Shown piece by piece: positions 1 to 8,319 of a stretch of 64,000 nucleotides of DNA. Under the pieces are notes generated by a model. It saw only the letters and a list, made by a program, of their open reading frames with translations, was not told where the DNA came from and did no database searches. The DNA is from Casp-actino8 sp001510455. Its GTDB lineage: Bacteria; Actinomycetota; Acidimicrobiia; Acidimicrobiales; Ilumatobacteraceae. A program made the position numbers and the translations under genes. The first letter of the stretch is position 1. Every line of letters begins with the position of its first letter. The stretch lies in assembly GCA_027592035.1 (NCBI GenBank), contig JAQCIK010000005.1:1-64000 (forward strand), in the 5' to 3' direction.

Positions 1-8
1 AATTTCCC

Positions 9-63
9 GGTGTTCTGGGTGAAAAAATCGCCGGAATCCGGCGATTTTTTCACCCAGAACACC
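9..63 (-). terminator. Perfect 27-bp inverted repeat; probable bidirectional terminator
   Basis: Positions 9-35 and 37-63 are exact reverse complements around a single A at 36. The core CGCCGG/CCGGCG stem is flanked by A6 on one side and T6 on the other, which is the layout of a Rho-independent terminator working in both directions. It lies 30 bp past the stop of the minus-strand ABC operon. The additional 13-bp outer arms (GGTGTTCTGGGTG and complement) are beyond what termination needs. Confidence 0.75.
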
Positions 64-92
64 AAAGAACAGGACGGAACAGAAGCACCAAG

Positions 93-1385
93 TCAGTGGG
101 AGTCGCCGGGGCGGTAGGGCGCACCAGCTGAGGCCGGCGGGCGCAACTTCTGTCTCGCCCCGGCCAACACCACGATCGTCACCAAGTACGGCGTGGCGGC
201 CACGAACTCTGACGGCACGTCGTCGATCACGTTGTAGGCGATGATCAGACACACCGCCGCGGCGAGTGCACTCGTCGCGATTACGTTGCGCTTGCGCCAC
301 AACATGACGAGAGCGAGGATCGCCAGACCCACGGCGAACACCACCAAGAGCGCCGGAACGTTCTTCTCGGCTCGGAACTTGAGAGCCGACGGGAAACCGA
401 ACAACAACGCGCCGCGAAACACACCCCATGGCTGCCAGTTACCGAAGATCGTGGTGGCGAGTCCGATGAAGCCCTGACCGCCGGTCTGCCCCTGACGGTA
501 GGTGCTCGTGAACACACACGACAGGTAGGCGCCACCGAACGAGGCCAACGCACCGCTCACCGCCATGGCCTGATAGCGCAGGCGCACGATGTTCACACCG
601 AGGCTCTCACCGGCCTGCGGTGACTCACCACTCGATCGCAGACGCAATCCGAAGCGGGTCTTCCAGAGGATCCACACCGACAACGGCACGATGGCCACCG
701 CCACCACAGTTGGAATGTAGAGGTCGCTCGTGAGTCCACGAACGAGACCAGCCAGGTCGGGAACGAGCGGCCAGTCCTTCTTCTTCTCGAACCAGCTCAA
801 GATGTCCGGGGTGTCCCACGACCCGATCGGGCCGCCACTCAAGAAGGGCATGTCGAATTCGCCGTACCCGCCCTTTCCGGTGGGGGACTGGCTCTCACCG
901 CCTCCCGGCTTGCCCTTGAAGAAGATGATCGACAGGTATTCGGTCGCGCCGGCTGCCAAGGTGTTGATGGCGATACCCGACACCACGTGATCGACGTTGA
1001 ACCGCACCGTGGCCAACGCATGCAACAGGCCCACCAGTGCACCGGCCACGAGAGCCATGGCAATACCGGCCCACGATCCGTACTTCCAGGCCCCGTAACC
1101 ACCACACCACGTGCCGACGATCATCATGCCTTCGATACCGATGTTGACGATGCCGGCCCGCTCGGCCCACAACCCGGCCAGACCGGCGAGCAGAATCGGC
1201 GTCGCCACGCGCATGGTGGACGAGATGGTTCCCGACGACGTGATGTCGTCGGCGTCGGTGATGATGCGCACGATCGACAGCACGAGCAGACCGCCGAGCC
1301 AGATGATCATCGTGCGACGAGCCGTCGACAGCGACTTCCAGTAGCCGGTCGTCGATGCTTCGGGGGAGGTGAGAGTGGCGCTCAT
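93..1385 (-). CDS. ABC transporter permease, BMP/nucleoside-type (second permease)
   Basis: Inner-membrane permease of 430 aa in the BPD_transp_2 family that serves BMP-type importers (YufQ/NupQ-like). Residues about 71-88 hold the family segment with the GxWAERAGIVNIGIEG pattern, and many hydrophobic helices follow; a polar Gly/Ser-rich insert lies near residues 155-200. Its ATG overlaps the stop of the upstream permease by 4 bp (ATGA), so translation is probably coupled. It is the last gene of the minus-strand order binding protein, ATPase, permease, permease. A nucleoside or purine ligand is family inference; the sequence itself does not fix the substrate. Confidence 0.9.
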   Translation of the reverse strand: MSATLTSPEASTTGYWKSLSTARRTMIIWLGGLLVLSIVRIITDADDITSSGTISSTMRVATPILLAGLAGLWAERAGIVNIGIEGMMIVGTWCGGYGAWKYGSWAGIAMALVAGALVGLLHALATVRFNVDHVVSGIAINTLAAGATEYLSIIFFKGKPGGGESQSPTGKGGYGEFDMPFLSGGPIGSWDTPDILSWFEKKKDWPLVPDLAGLVRGLTSDLYIPTVVAVAIVPLSVWILWKTRFGLRLRSSGESPQAGESLGVNIVRLRYQAMAVSGALASFGGAYLSCVFTSTYRQGQTGGQGFIGLATTIFGNWQPWGVFRGALLFGFPSALKFRAEKNVPALLVVFAVGLAILALVMLWRKRNVIATSALAAAVCLIIAYNVIDDVPSEFVAATPYLVTIVVLAGARQKLRPPASAGAPYRPGDSH

Positions 1386-2482
1386 GCCGTCACCGCCTCT
1401 TTGGCCGCCTTTTCAGCGTCGAGTTCAGCGGCCGCCTTTCGTTGGATACGTCGGTCGTCCCAGCGCTTCACGGCCTCGTTGATGATCACGACGGCGAGCA
1501 CGATGATGCCGGTCATGATCGTGGTGATCTCTTTCGGAATGTCTTCCAACTGGAGTCGACCCGAAGCCTCACCGAGGAAGCCGAAGAGCATGGCCGAAAA
1601 GAAGATGCCGAGCGGATGATTGCGTCCGAGCAGAGCCACGGCGATGCCGTTGAAGCCTTGCTGTTCGGCCAGGTTGTTCTGGTAGGCGTGTACGTCACCC
1701 ATCAGGGCTCGCATACCCACCAGACCGGCGAAGGCGCCCGAGATGAGCATCGACACGAAGATCATCTTCTTCGGGTTCACACCGGTGGCACGTGCCGCGC
1801 CGGCGTTTCCACCCGATGCTCGCAGACGGAAACCGAACTTGGTCTTCCAGATCAACACCCAGAACACGATCAGCACGAGGATGGCGATGAAGAGCATGCC
1901 GTTCAGGCGGCGATCGACGATGTCGGGCATCCAAGCACTCTTCGGAAGGTCCTTGGTCTTGACGAGCAGGCTCTGCGTGCTGCTCTCGACTCGGAAGAAG
2001 TCGTCGAAGGCCCACGCCACGAGGGCCAGCGCGATGAAGTTGAGCATGATCGTCGAGATCACCTCGTTGACCCCACGCTTCACCTTCAGCCACCCGGCGA
2101 TACCCGACCAGACCGCACCCGACGCCATCGCCACGACGAACATGAACGTCACGTGCAGCACCGGTGGAAGTTCGACCGCCGCCCCGAGCACGGCCGTGGT
2201 GAGGAGAGCCACACGCATCTGCCCCTCGACACCGATGTTGAAGAGGTTCATCTTGAATCCGATGGCCACTGCGGCCGCCGAGATCATGAGCGGTGTGGCG
2301 CGGTTGGCCATTCCTTGTAACACCTTGGGTTCGCCGGCGGCGCCGAAGAGGGTGCTGAAGGCCTTGACCGGATCCTTGCCGGTGATGAGCAGGATGATGG
2401 CCGAGATCACGAGAGCCACGCCCACGGCGAGAAGTGAGCTCACGGCCGTGACGGCCGCTCGCTGAAGTCGTGCGCTCTTCAT
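1382..2482 (-). CDS. ABC transporter permease, BMP/nucleoside-type (first permease)
   Basis: Permease of 366 aa, paralogous to its downstream neighbour and resembling YufP/NupP. The conserved FNIGVEGQM segment sits at residues 81-89, after an N-terminal helix of about residues 12-34. The cytoplasmic loop that should contact the ATPase (LRASGGNAGAARATGVN-type segment) is near residues 226-243. The C-terminus is charged and Ala/Lys rich. The start overlaps the ATPase stop by 4 bp and its own stop overlaps the next permease by 4 bp. With the ATPase and the lipoprotein it forms one importer. Confidence 0.9.
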   Translation of the reverse strand: MKSARLQRAAVTAVSSLLAVGVALVISAIILLITGKDPVKAFSTLFGAAGEPKVLQGMANRATPLMISAAAVAIGFKMNLFNIGVEGQMRVALLTTAVLGAAVELPPVLHVTFMFVVAMASGAVWSGIAGWLKVKRGVNEVISTIMLNFIALALVAWAFDDFFRVESSTQSLLVKTKDLPKSAWMPDIVDRRLNGMLFIAILVLIVFWVLIWKTKFGFRLRASGGNAGAARATGVNPKKMIFVSMLISGAFAGLVGMRALMGDVHAYQNNLAEQQGFNGIAVALLGRNHPLGIFFSAMLFGFLGEASGRLQLEDIPKEITTIMTGIIVLAVVIINEAVKRWDDRRIQRKAAAELDAEKAAKEAVTA

Positions 2483-4029
2483 CGCCCTGCTCCTTGCACC
2501 GAGCCGGTCATGTACGAACCGAGCAGTTCGGGTGTGACCTCTCGGGGGTTCAACTCGGCCGTGACGCGCCCGTCGAACATCACGAGGATGCGGTCGGACA
2601 GGCCGATCAGTTCCTCCAGATCGGCCGAGATCAGTAGGACACCGAGTCCGTTGTCGCGCGCACGGCGCAACTCGTCCCAGATGGCGGCTTGAGCACCCAC
2701 ATCGACGCCACGAGTGGGGTGAGCGGCCAACAGGACCTTGGGTTCGGTGGCCATCTCGCGACCCACCACCAACTTCTGCTGGTTGCCACCCGACAGAGCG
2801 AAGGCCGGAACCTGTTCGCTCGGTGTGCGCACGCCGAAACGCTCGATGATGTCGCGCGAGTCGGCTTCGATCTTGCGACGCACGATGAAGGGCCCACTCG
2901 TGAGTGAGGCCTCGTGTTCGCGGCCGAGCAAGGTGTTCTCCCAGAGAGGTGCGTCGAGAAGCAGGCCTTCACGATGTCGATCGAACGGGATGTACGAGAG
3001 CCCGGACGTGAGACGATCCTTGGTCTCGTCATCGGTGCGATCGACACCGTCGATCTCGACCGTGCCTCGTTCGAGCGGCACGAGCCCGAGAATCGCTTCG
3101 CACAGTTCGAACTGTCCGTTGCCCTCCACACCGGCGATACCGACGACCTCGGCGTCGTGAACGACGACCGACACGTCTTCGAGCGCCAGCTTGGCGCCGG
3201 CCACCTTGCCGGCCACGTCGAGGTGCGACGCATCGAGAACGACGTGCGATCCCACCGACGAGGTGCGCCCCGACGGGTTGGGAAGGTCACTACCCACCAT
3301 CATCTCGGCGAGCCCACGGCGATCGATCTGCGACGGTGTGGTCTGACCGACCGTCGTACCTTGACGAATCACGGTGATCTCGTCGCAGTAGGTGAGCACT
3401 TCGTCGAGTTTGTGGGAGATGAAGATGACCGTGCGGCCCTCGGCCACGAGTCGCTTCAAGGTGGCGAAGAGCTCTTCCACTTCTTGGGGCACGAGGACGG
3501 CCGTCGGTTCGTCGAGGATCAGAACGTTGGCCCCGCGGTAGAGCACTTTCAGGATCTCGACTCGCTGACGTTGGCCGACTCCGAGTTCGCCCACCATCGT
3601 GTCGGGGTCGAACTCCACACCGAGGGTGGCGGCCAGTTCGGTGATGCGGGCACGGGCTTCGTCGAACTTGATGCGACCCCGGCCACCCACTGGCTCGTCA
3701 CCGAGGATGATGTTCTCGAGGATCGTGAGGTTGTCGGCCAATTTGAAGTGCTGATGCACCATGCCGATTCCCGCCGAGATGGCGTCGGTCGGGGAGCGGA
3801 ACGTGATCTCCTGGCCGTTCACCACGATGCGACCCTCGTCGGGTTGGTGCATGCCGTACAGCGTCTTCATGAGGGTCGACTTGCCGGCCCCGTTCTCGCC
3901 GACGATGGCGTGGATGGTGCCCGGGCGGACCTTCAGACCCACGTCGTAGTTGGCCACCACCCCGGGGAAACGCTTCGTGATTCCGATGAGCTCGACGGCC
4001 AATCCGTCGGCAGGTCGACTGACGCTCAT
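2479..4029 (-). CDS. ABC transporter ATP-binding protein with two NBDs, BMP/nucleoside-type
   Basis: Cytoplasmic ATPase of 516 aa with two tandem nucleotide-binding domains (RbsA/YufO type). NBD1 has an intact Walker A (GENGAGKST, residues 44-52), an LGVGQ signature and Walker B LILDEPTAVL. NBD2 has GVEGNGQ where Walker A should be, lacking the Lys-Ser/Thr, a good LSGGN signature, and LLAAHPTRGVD in place of a normal Walker B. A degenerate second site is usual in this family, so only one site is expected to hydrolyse ATP. A strong ribosome-binding site (AAGGGGG) precedes the ATG. A hairpin separates it from the binding-protein gene. Confidence 0.93.
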   Translation of the reverse strand: MSVSRPADGLAVELIGITKRFPGVVANYDVGLKVRPGTIHAIVGENGAGKSTLMKTLYGMHQPDEGRIVVNGQEITFRSPTDAISAGIGMVHQHFKLADNLTILENIILGDEPVGGRGRIKFDEARARITELAATLGVEFDPDTMVGELGVGQRQRVEILKVLYRGANVLILDEPTAVLVPQEVEELFATLKRLVAEGRTVIFISHKLDEVLTYCDEITVIRQGTTVGQTTPSQIDRRGLAEMMVGSDLPNPSGRTSSVGSHVVLDASHLDVAGKVAGAKLALEDVSVVVHDAEVVGIAGVEGNGQFELCEAILGLVPLERGTVEIDGVDRTDDETKDRLTSGLSYIPFDRHREGLLLDAPLWENTLLGREHEASLTSGPFIVRRKIEADSRDIIERFGVRTPSEQVPAFALSGGNQQKLVVGREMATEPKVLLAAHPTRGVDVGAQAAIWDELRRARDNGLGVLLISADLEELIGLSDRILVMFDGRVTAELNPREVTPELLGSYMTGSVQGAGR

Positions 4030-4060
4030 GTTCCCCCTTGGACCCGCTCAGTTATAGCAG

Positions 4061-4087
4061 AGCGCCCGGGTCGAGGACCCGGGCGCT
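4061..4087 (-). terminator. GC-rich hairpin between binding-protein and ATPase genes
   Basis: AGCGCCCGGGT (4061-4071) and ACCCGGGCGCT (4077-4087) form an 11-bp stem with a 5-nt loop. No U-run follows on the minus strand. A stem here, just after the binding-protein gene, is the usual arrangement that keeps binding protein above permease by partial termination or 3'-end protection; that role is inference. Confidence 0.6.
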
Positions 4088-4123
4088 CCACACGTCCGCG
4101 AGGGACGTCAGGTTCTGAATTGA

Positions 4124-5179
4124 TCAGGGTGCGGTCGGAACGGTGATGGCACCGCTCACGATTTCGGCCTTGATCTCGTCGAGCTGAGCGGCGATGTCGT
4201 CGACATAACCACCCGAGGTGGCGTAGCCCACGCCGTCGTTGCTGAGATCGAAGACCTTGATGCCGCCGGAGGTGTCACCCTCACAGGCCGCCTTCATGGT
4301 CTCGAACACGGCCACGTCGACACGCTTCAGCATCGAGGTGAGGATGTGAGCCTTCTGGTCGTCGCTACCAGCCGTGAGGTACTGGTCGCTGTCGACACCG
4401 ATGGCCCACTTGTCGGCCTCGACGGCCGCCTCGATGGTGCCGGCGCCCGAACCGCCAGCGGCGGTGTAGACGATGTCGGCGCCGTCGGCGTACCAACCCG
4501 AAGCGATTTCCTTGGCGCCAGCGACGTTGCCCCATGCGGAGTTGTCACCTGCTGGTCCGAGGTACTTCGACTCCACGACGATGTCGGGGTTGATGTACTT
4601 CGCTCCGGCGATGTAACCGGCTTCGAACTTCTTGATGAGGTCGATTTCCTGACCACCGATGAAGCCGATCTTGCCCGACTCGCTCTTCAGTGCAGCGGCG
4701 GCGCCCACGAGGAACGAGCCCTGCTCTTCGGCGAACACCAAGCTGCGGACGTTGGCGGCCTCGACGACCGAGTCGACGATTCCGAAGGTCACGTCGGGAT
4801 TGGCCGCGGCGATCTCACCCATGGGGTCGGTGAACATGAAGCCCACACCGACGATGACGTTGGCGCCACCTTCGACGAGGAGTTCGAGGTTGGCCTTACG
4901 GTCCTCGTCGACGTTCGCCTCGAGCTCCTTGACCTCGATACCGAGTTCGGAGTTGGCGCGGTCGGCACCCTGGCCGGCCGAGTCGTTGAACGTTCCGTCA
5001 CCACGACCGCCGGTGTCGAAAGCGACACCACCAGTGAGGTCACACGAACCGCCCGAGGGGGCTTCGGTCTCGGCAGGAGCCTGTGTCTCCGACGACGAAC
5101 CACCGTCGTCGCCACCACAGGCCGCAACCACGAGACCAAGGGCTGCCAGCGGAGCCAGCAACAGTCTTGACTTGCGCAT
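4124..5179 (-). CDS. BMP-family ABC substrate-binding lipoprotein
   Basis: Extracytoplasmic binding protein of 351 aa. The N-terminus has MRKSR, a hydrophobic stretch, and a lipobox ending VAAC with the lipidated Cys at 21, followed by a Gly/Asp/Ser/Glu linker to about residue 45. The mature part carries BMP (PF02608) features such as the FDTGGRGDGTFNDSA segment near residues 55-69. The ribosome-binding site GGGGAGG is strong. It is the first gene of the importer operon and is separated from the ATPase gene by a stable hairpin. Ligand inferred as a nucleoside/purine-like molecule from the family only. Confidence 0.92.
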   Translation of the reverse strand: MRKSRLLLAPLAALGLVVAACGGDDGGSSSETQAPAETEAPSGGSCDLTGGVAFDTGGRGDGTFNDSAGQGADRANSELGIEVKELEANVDEDRKANLELLVEGGANVIVGVGFMFTDPMGEIAAANPDVTFGIVDSVVEAANVRSLVFAEEQGSFLVGAAAALKSESGKIGFIGGQEIDLIKKFEAGYIAGAKYINPDIVVESKYLGPAGDNSAWGNVAGAKEIASGWYADGADIVYTAAGGSGAGTIEAAVEADKWAIGVDSDQYLTAGSDDQKAHILTSMLKRVDVAVFETMKAACEGDTSGGIKVFDLSNDGVGYATSGGYVDDIAAQLDEIKAEIVSGAITVPTAP

Positions 5180-5202
5180 ATGTGTTGTTTCCTCCCCTAG
5201 AA

Positions 5203-5226
5203 CGCCTGAACGGAGGTGTCCAGGCG
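5203..5226 (-). other. Stem-loop in the bmp leader
   Basis: CGCCTG (5203-5208) pairs with CAGGCG (5221-5226) across a 12-nt loop, about 24 nt upstream of the binding-protein ATG and downstream of the presumed -10. It may affect RNA stability or be a weak terminator for the upstream crotonase gene. No known riboswitch is recognisable. Confidence 0.35.
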
Positions 5227-5239
5227 AGTGGATGTCCCA

Positions 5240-5245
5240 ACACTA
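5240..5245 (-). promoter_or_regulatory. -10 element (TAGTGT) for the bmp operon
   Basis: On the minus strand TAGTGT lies here, placing the transcript start near 5233 and giving a leader of about 54 nt with the stem-loop and GGGGAGG ribosome-binding site. No good -35 is visible. Confidence 0.4.
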
Positions 5246-5256
5246 GTCGCGAACCG

Positions 5257-6042
5257 CTATTGGCCCCGCCCGCGCTCTTGGATTTTCGTCCTGCGTTCAG
5301 CCACTTTTTCAGGGGAGAACTGGGTGCGACGCCAGTCGGCACCGTCACGAGCCTCGATCGACCAGCCAGCGGTCTCGGCGTGAATCTCCCGGTAGGTACG
5401 ACGGATCTGTCGGACCCCGTCCTGTTCGTTCCCGATGATGTCGAGCGCCAGCCGCCGGGTGACGGGAATCAACTCGGAGTGAGGGACGACGTGGTTCACG
5501 AGTCCGAACGACAGCGCTTCCTCGGCGAGCATGAAATTGCCGGTGAAACTCATCTCCCGGGCGCGCCGGACGCCGATCGCCTGCGGTAGCAGAACCGTCA
5601 GACCCCAGCCCGGCATCACACCCACTCGCGCGTGCGTGTCGCCGAACTTGGCGTTCTCACTCGCGATCAAGAAGTCGCAATTGAGAGCCAGTTCGAAACC
5701 ACCCGTGACGGCGACTCCGTTGATCGCACCGATGAGTGGTTTGTCGACCATCGGGAACGGACCCCTCACTCCGTCACTGTTGGGTCGACCGTCGGCCCCT
5801 GACCCGGAGCCGAGGTTGTCGCCCGTCGAACCGAGTTCGCGCAGATCGAGCCCGGCGCAAAAAGCCGGATCGGTGCCCGTGAGGACGATGACGTCGACGT
5901 CGTCCCGTTCGTTCGCTTCGCGCATGCGTTGCGGAAGAAGACGAAGAACTTCGCTCGACAGAGCGTTGCGCGCCTCGGGGCGATTGAGTGTGATGGTGGC
6001 GATGCGCTCGCTCACGTCGAACAGGACCACGTTGTCGGACAT
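5257..6042 (-). CDS. Enoyl-CoA hydratase/isomerase (crotonase) family protein
   Basis: Crotonase-fold protein of 261 aa. The oxyanion-hole segment GTDPAFCAGLDL lies near residues 55-66 and the GGFELALNCD segment near 114-123. By eye, the first catalytic Glu of classical hydratases (rat Glu144) is kept in GGFEL, but the position of the second (Glu164) is His. It could be a hydratase of altered mechanism or another crotonase activity on an acyl-CoA. It stands alone on the minus strand upstream of the BMP operon. Start ATG at 6042; TAGACA lies 7 nt upstream. Confidence 0.85.
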   Translation of the reverse strand: MSDNVVLFDVSERIATITLNRPEARNALSSEVLRLLPQRMREANERDDVDVIVLTGTDPAFCAGLDLRELGSTGDNLGSGSGADGRPNSDGVRGPFPMVDKPLIGAINGVAVTGGFELALNCDFLIASENAKFGDTHARVGVMPGWGLTVLLPQAIGVRRAREMSFTGNFMLAEEALSFGLVNHVVPHSELIPVTRRLALDIIGNEQDGVRQIRRTYREIHAETAGWSIEARDGADWRRTQFSPEKVAERRTKIQERGRGQ

Positions 6043-6067
6043 GACGACGTGTCTAGTCGGTGACGGG

Positions 6068-6679
6068 TCAGTTCTCGGAGTCGGCGGGGAGGAACGAATA
6101 GTCGACGTCGCCCAACTTCACGAGCGTGGCGGCCACCCAGCCACCCAGGGCACCGAAGTGTTCGTCGAGTGACGCGTTGGCTCCGTCAGCGAGTGCTGAT
6201 TCGCCGAGCTCGTAGGAGCCTTCGTAGGTGGCCTCGACGGCGTGTTCGACGTCGGGGCCGTCATCGTCGTCGTTGTGCGTGGTCTCGACGGTGATACCGG
6301 CTCGTTCGAGTCGGCAGTCGCCGATGAGCGGGCTTTGCGCGGGCAGAACCGATCGGACCTTCTCGAGATCGGGTGTCGAGGCGATGCGTTGGATGCGCAA
6401 CACGATCTCCATGTCGATGGCCGGTTGCTCGTCGATCTCCTCGTCGACGTACCACCGTCGATAGGCGGTCTGGCTCCACGACGGCCATTCGAACGTCACG
6501 TGGGCCACCACACGCGGTGGCTGACCTTCGCCGGGGAGGCCGTAACTCGTCTCCCACGTGACGTCGCCGAGCATCACGTCGACCTGGAAGTGTTCCTCGA
6601 AGGCCTGACGCTCGAGGAGGGCTCGTTCGAATGCGTCGCGCAAGGCGCCGATCACATCGGTGAACACGTGGTCGAGCAC
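6068..6679 (-). CDS. Hypothetical protein, 203 aa
   Basis: I do not recognise this family. The protein is soluble-looking and acidic, with aromatic residues in the first half (WETSYG, FEWPSWSQTAYRRWY) and a run NDDDDGPD near residues 135-143. No signal peptide or membrane segment is seen. The GTG start at 6679 is supported by TAGCGT ending 7 nt upstream, a leaderless arrangement. It ends 25 bp before the crotonase start, so the two may be co-transcribed. Confidence 0.7.
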   Translation of the reverse strand: MLDHVFTDVIGALRDAFERALLERQAFEEHFQVDVMLGDVTWETSYGLPGEGQPPRVVAHVTFEWPSWSQTAYRRWYVDEEIDEQPAIDMEIVLRIQRIASTPDLEKVRSVLPAQSPLIGDCRLERAGITVETTHNDDDDGPDVEHAVEATYEGSYELGESALADGANASLDEHFGALGGWVAATLVKLGDVDYSFLPADSEN

Positions 6680-6686
6680 GACCGAA

Positions 6687-6692
6687 ACGCTA
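6687..6692 (-). promoter_or_regulatory. Leaderless -10 element TAGCGT
   Basis: TAGCGT on the minus strand, 7 nt before the GTG of the 203-aa hypothetical gene; predicted transcript start at the start codon. Confidence 0.6.
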
Positions 6693-6700
6693 CAACGCGA

Positions 6701-7399
6701 TCAACTGGTGAGTCGTTCGTATCTCCATTGCTGACCACCGAAGCCGTCGAGCATCACGAGTCGGTTACGGGGACCATGGGTGTCGGCGTCGCCCGATTCG
6801 TACCCGGCGTCACCGTTCCACAAGAGGACCGATGTCCCGTCCGACATCTGGGCCGGTCTCGTCACGTAAGCCGGTGGCTCGGCACGTCCGGCCCAGACGC
6901 CTGACGGATGTGCGCATTCGGCCAACTCGTGCAAGGTGACGATGGTGGGAGGTGCCATGGCCAGCCCGGCCGCGAGGGCGGCGTCGGGGGCGAGCCAACG
7001 ATGATCGACGATCTCGTGTTCGTCGATACGAATGTCGTCGCCGGCCCACGGCGCGACGAAGAACCAGGTCGTGAAGCGCACCGGTGCCATGAGCGGAGGC
7101 GTCCAGTGGCTCCACGTCACCAAGCTCTGTCGATCGACTCGCACACCCACTTCTTCGTGGGCTTCGCGGACGGCGGCCGACGCCGCGCACTCGAGTTCGG
7201 TCGAGCCTGCGTCGGCATCGTCGACCCGTCCTCCCGGGAACACCCACATGTCGGCGAAGGCTCCCACCGAACTGCGTTTCAACATCAAGACGTCGAGACC
7301 ACAAGCCGACGAAGAACTTTCCCGGGCCAGGATCACGGTCGCCGCCGGACGACTCTTGGCCGCCTTGCCATCGTCGCGGGGTTCGATGTTCGAGGCCAC
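6701..7399 (-). CDS. NUDIX hydrolase
   Basis: NUDIX-domain protein of 232 aa, expected to hydrolyse a nucleoside diphosphate-linked compound. VFPGGRVDDAD precedes a Nudix box whose core AAVREAHEEVGV matches REUXEEXGU. The region after the box (HWTPPLMAPVRFTTWFFVA, 19 residues) resembles long-form coenzyme A/NAD-type NUDIX proteins, but the substrate cannot be assigned. I chose the GTG at 7399 because TACAGT lies exactly 6 nt upstream. An ATG at 7453 is in frame but would overlap the divergent crotonase gene. Confidence 0.85.
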   Translation of the reverse strand: MASNIEPRDDGKAAKSRPAATVILARESSSSACGLDVLMLKRSSVGAFADMWVFPGGRVDDADAGSTELECAASAAVREAHEEVGVRVDRQSLVTWSHWTPPLMAPVRFTTWFFVAPWAGDDIRIDEHEIVDHRWLAPDAALAAGLAMAPPTIVTLHELAECAHPSGVWAGRAEPPAYVTRPAQMSDGTSVLLWNGDAGYESGDADTHGPRNRLVMLDGFGGQQWRYERLTS

Positions 7400-7405
7400 G
7401 AGCCG

Positions 7406-7411
7406 ACTGTA
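7406..7411 (-). promoter_or_regulatory. Leaderless -10 element TACAGT
   Basis: TACAGT on the minus strand, 6 nt before the NUDIX GTG at 7399. The divergent crotonase gene starts at 7432, with GAGACT 6 nt before its GTG, so the 32-bp gap must hold both promoters. Confidence 0.6.
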
Positions 7412-7431
7412 CGGCGTGGGAGACTCGTGTC

Positions 7432-8205
7432 GTGACGACCTCATCCGATTCACTCGTACTGCTCGACGTGGCCGACGGCGTGGCCACCATCACCCTCAAC
7501 AACCCTGGTGAGCGCAACACGCTCACGGCTCCGATGGTGGCCGAGATCACCGCGGCCATGGATCGCATCGAGAGCGACTCGGCGATCGGAGCCATCGTGG
7601 TCACCGGGGCGCCACCGGCCTTTTGTGCCGGAGCCAATCTCGGCAATCTGCGCGAAAGCACCGCCGAGAGCCTGGGCAACATCTACGAGGGATTCCTGCG
7701 TATCGCCCGGAGCGACCTTCCCACCATCGCCGCGGTCAACGGAGCCGCAGTGGGGGCCGGTATGAATCTCGCCCTCGGATGCGACGTGAGAATCGCCGCC
7801 CGTCGAGCCCGGTTCGACACTCGATTCCTGCAGATCGGCATTCATCCCGGGGGCGGACACACGTGGATGTTGCGTCGTCTCGCCGGCCCACAAGCCACCA
7901 TGGCCACCGTCGTGTTCGGTGACATCGTCGACGGTGCCGAAGCCGAGAGACTCGGCATCGTGCACCGGTGCGTCGACGACGAGTCGTTGGCGACGGCCGC
8001 CCACGAGATGGCGGCGCGAGCCGCGTCGGCGCCGCGAGACCTGGTGATCGCCACCAAGAAGACGATCCGTGACATGGCCGACGTGACCACGCACCCCGAT
8101 GCCGTGGCTCGCGAGCTCGACCCCCAGCTCTGGAGTACGCGCCAGCCCTGGTTCGCCGAGCGTCTGGCCGCTCTGCAGTCGAAGATCTCGAGCAAGAAGA
8201 ACTGA
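7432..8205 (+). CDS. Enoyl-CoA hydratase/isomerase family protein
   Basis: Crotonase-fold protein of 257 aa with GTG start. GAPPAFCAGANL (oxyanion hole) lies near residues 61-72 and GAGMNLALGCDVRIA near 106-120. The two catalytic Glu positions of true hydratases align by eye to Asn (GMNLA) and Phe, so ordinary hydratase chemistry is doubtful. It is closer to the non-hydratase branch. It is divergent from the NUDIX gene and followed by a separately promoted small gene. Confidence 0.85.
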   Translation: MTTSSDSLVLLDVADGVATITLNNPGERNTLTAPMVAEITAAMDRIESDSAIGAIVVTGAPPAFCAGANLGNLRESTAESLGNIYEGFLRIARSDLPTIAAVNGAAVGAGMNLALGCDVRIAARRARFDTRFLQIGIHPGGGHTWMLRRLAGPQATMATVVFGDIVDGAEAERLGIVHRCVDDESLATAAHEMAARAASAPRDLVIATKKTIRDMADVTTHPDAVARELDPQLWSTRQPWFAERLAALQSKISSKKN

Positions 8206-8244
8206 TTGCGACGAAATCGGGACCGAAGGTTCGCAAGAACGGTC

Positions 8245-8272
8245 TTGACACCCACTCTCGTCGGAGTACGGT
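8245..8272 (+). promoter_or_regulatory. Promoter with -35 TTGACA and -10 TACGGT
   Basis: TTGACA at 8245-8250 and TACGGT at 8267-8272 are separated by 16 bp. This is the clearest two-box promoter in the window. It predicts a leader of about 40 nt ending in AAAGGGGG before the small basic-protein gene at 8320. Confidence 0.65.
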
Positions 8273-8319
8273 TCTCGGTAAGGGGAGGCTTTTCAACGGA
8301 ACCTGTGAAAGGGGGACCG

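Noticed and set aside
1442..2320. Plus-strand 292-aa His/Asp-rich ORF
   Set aside because: Shadow of the permease gene; composition is typical of antisense reading in GC-rich DNA.
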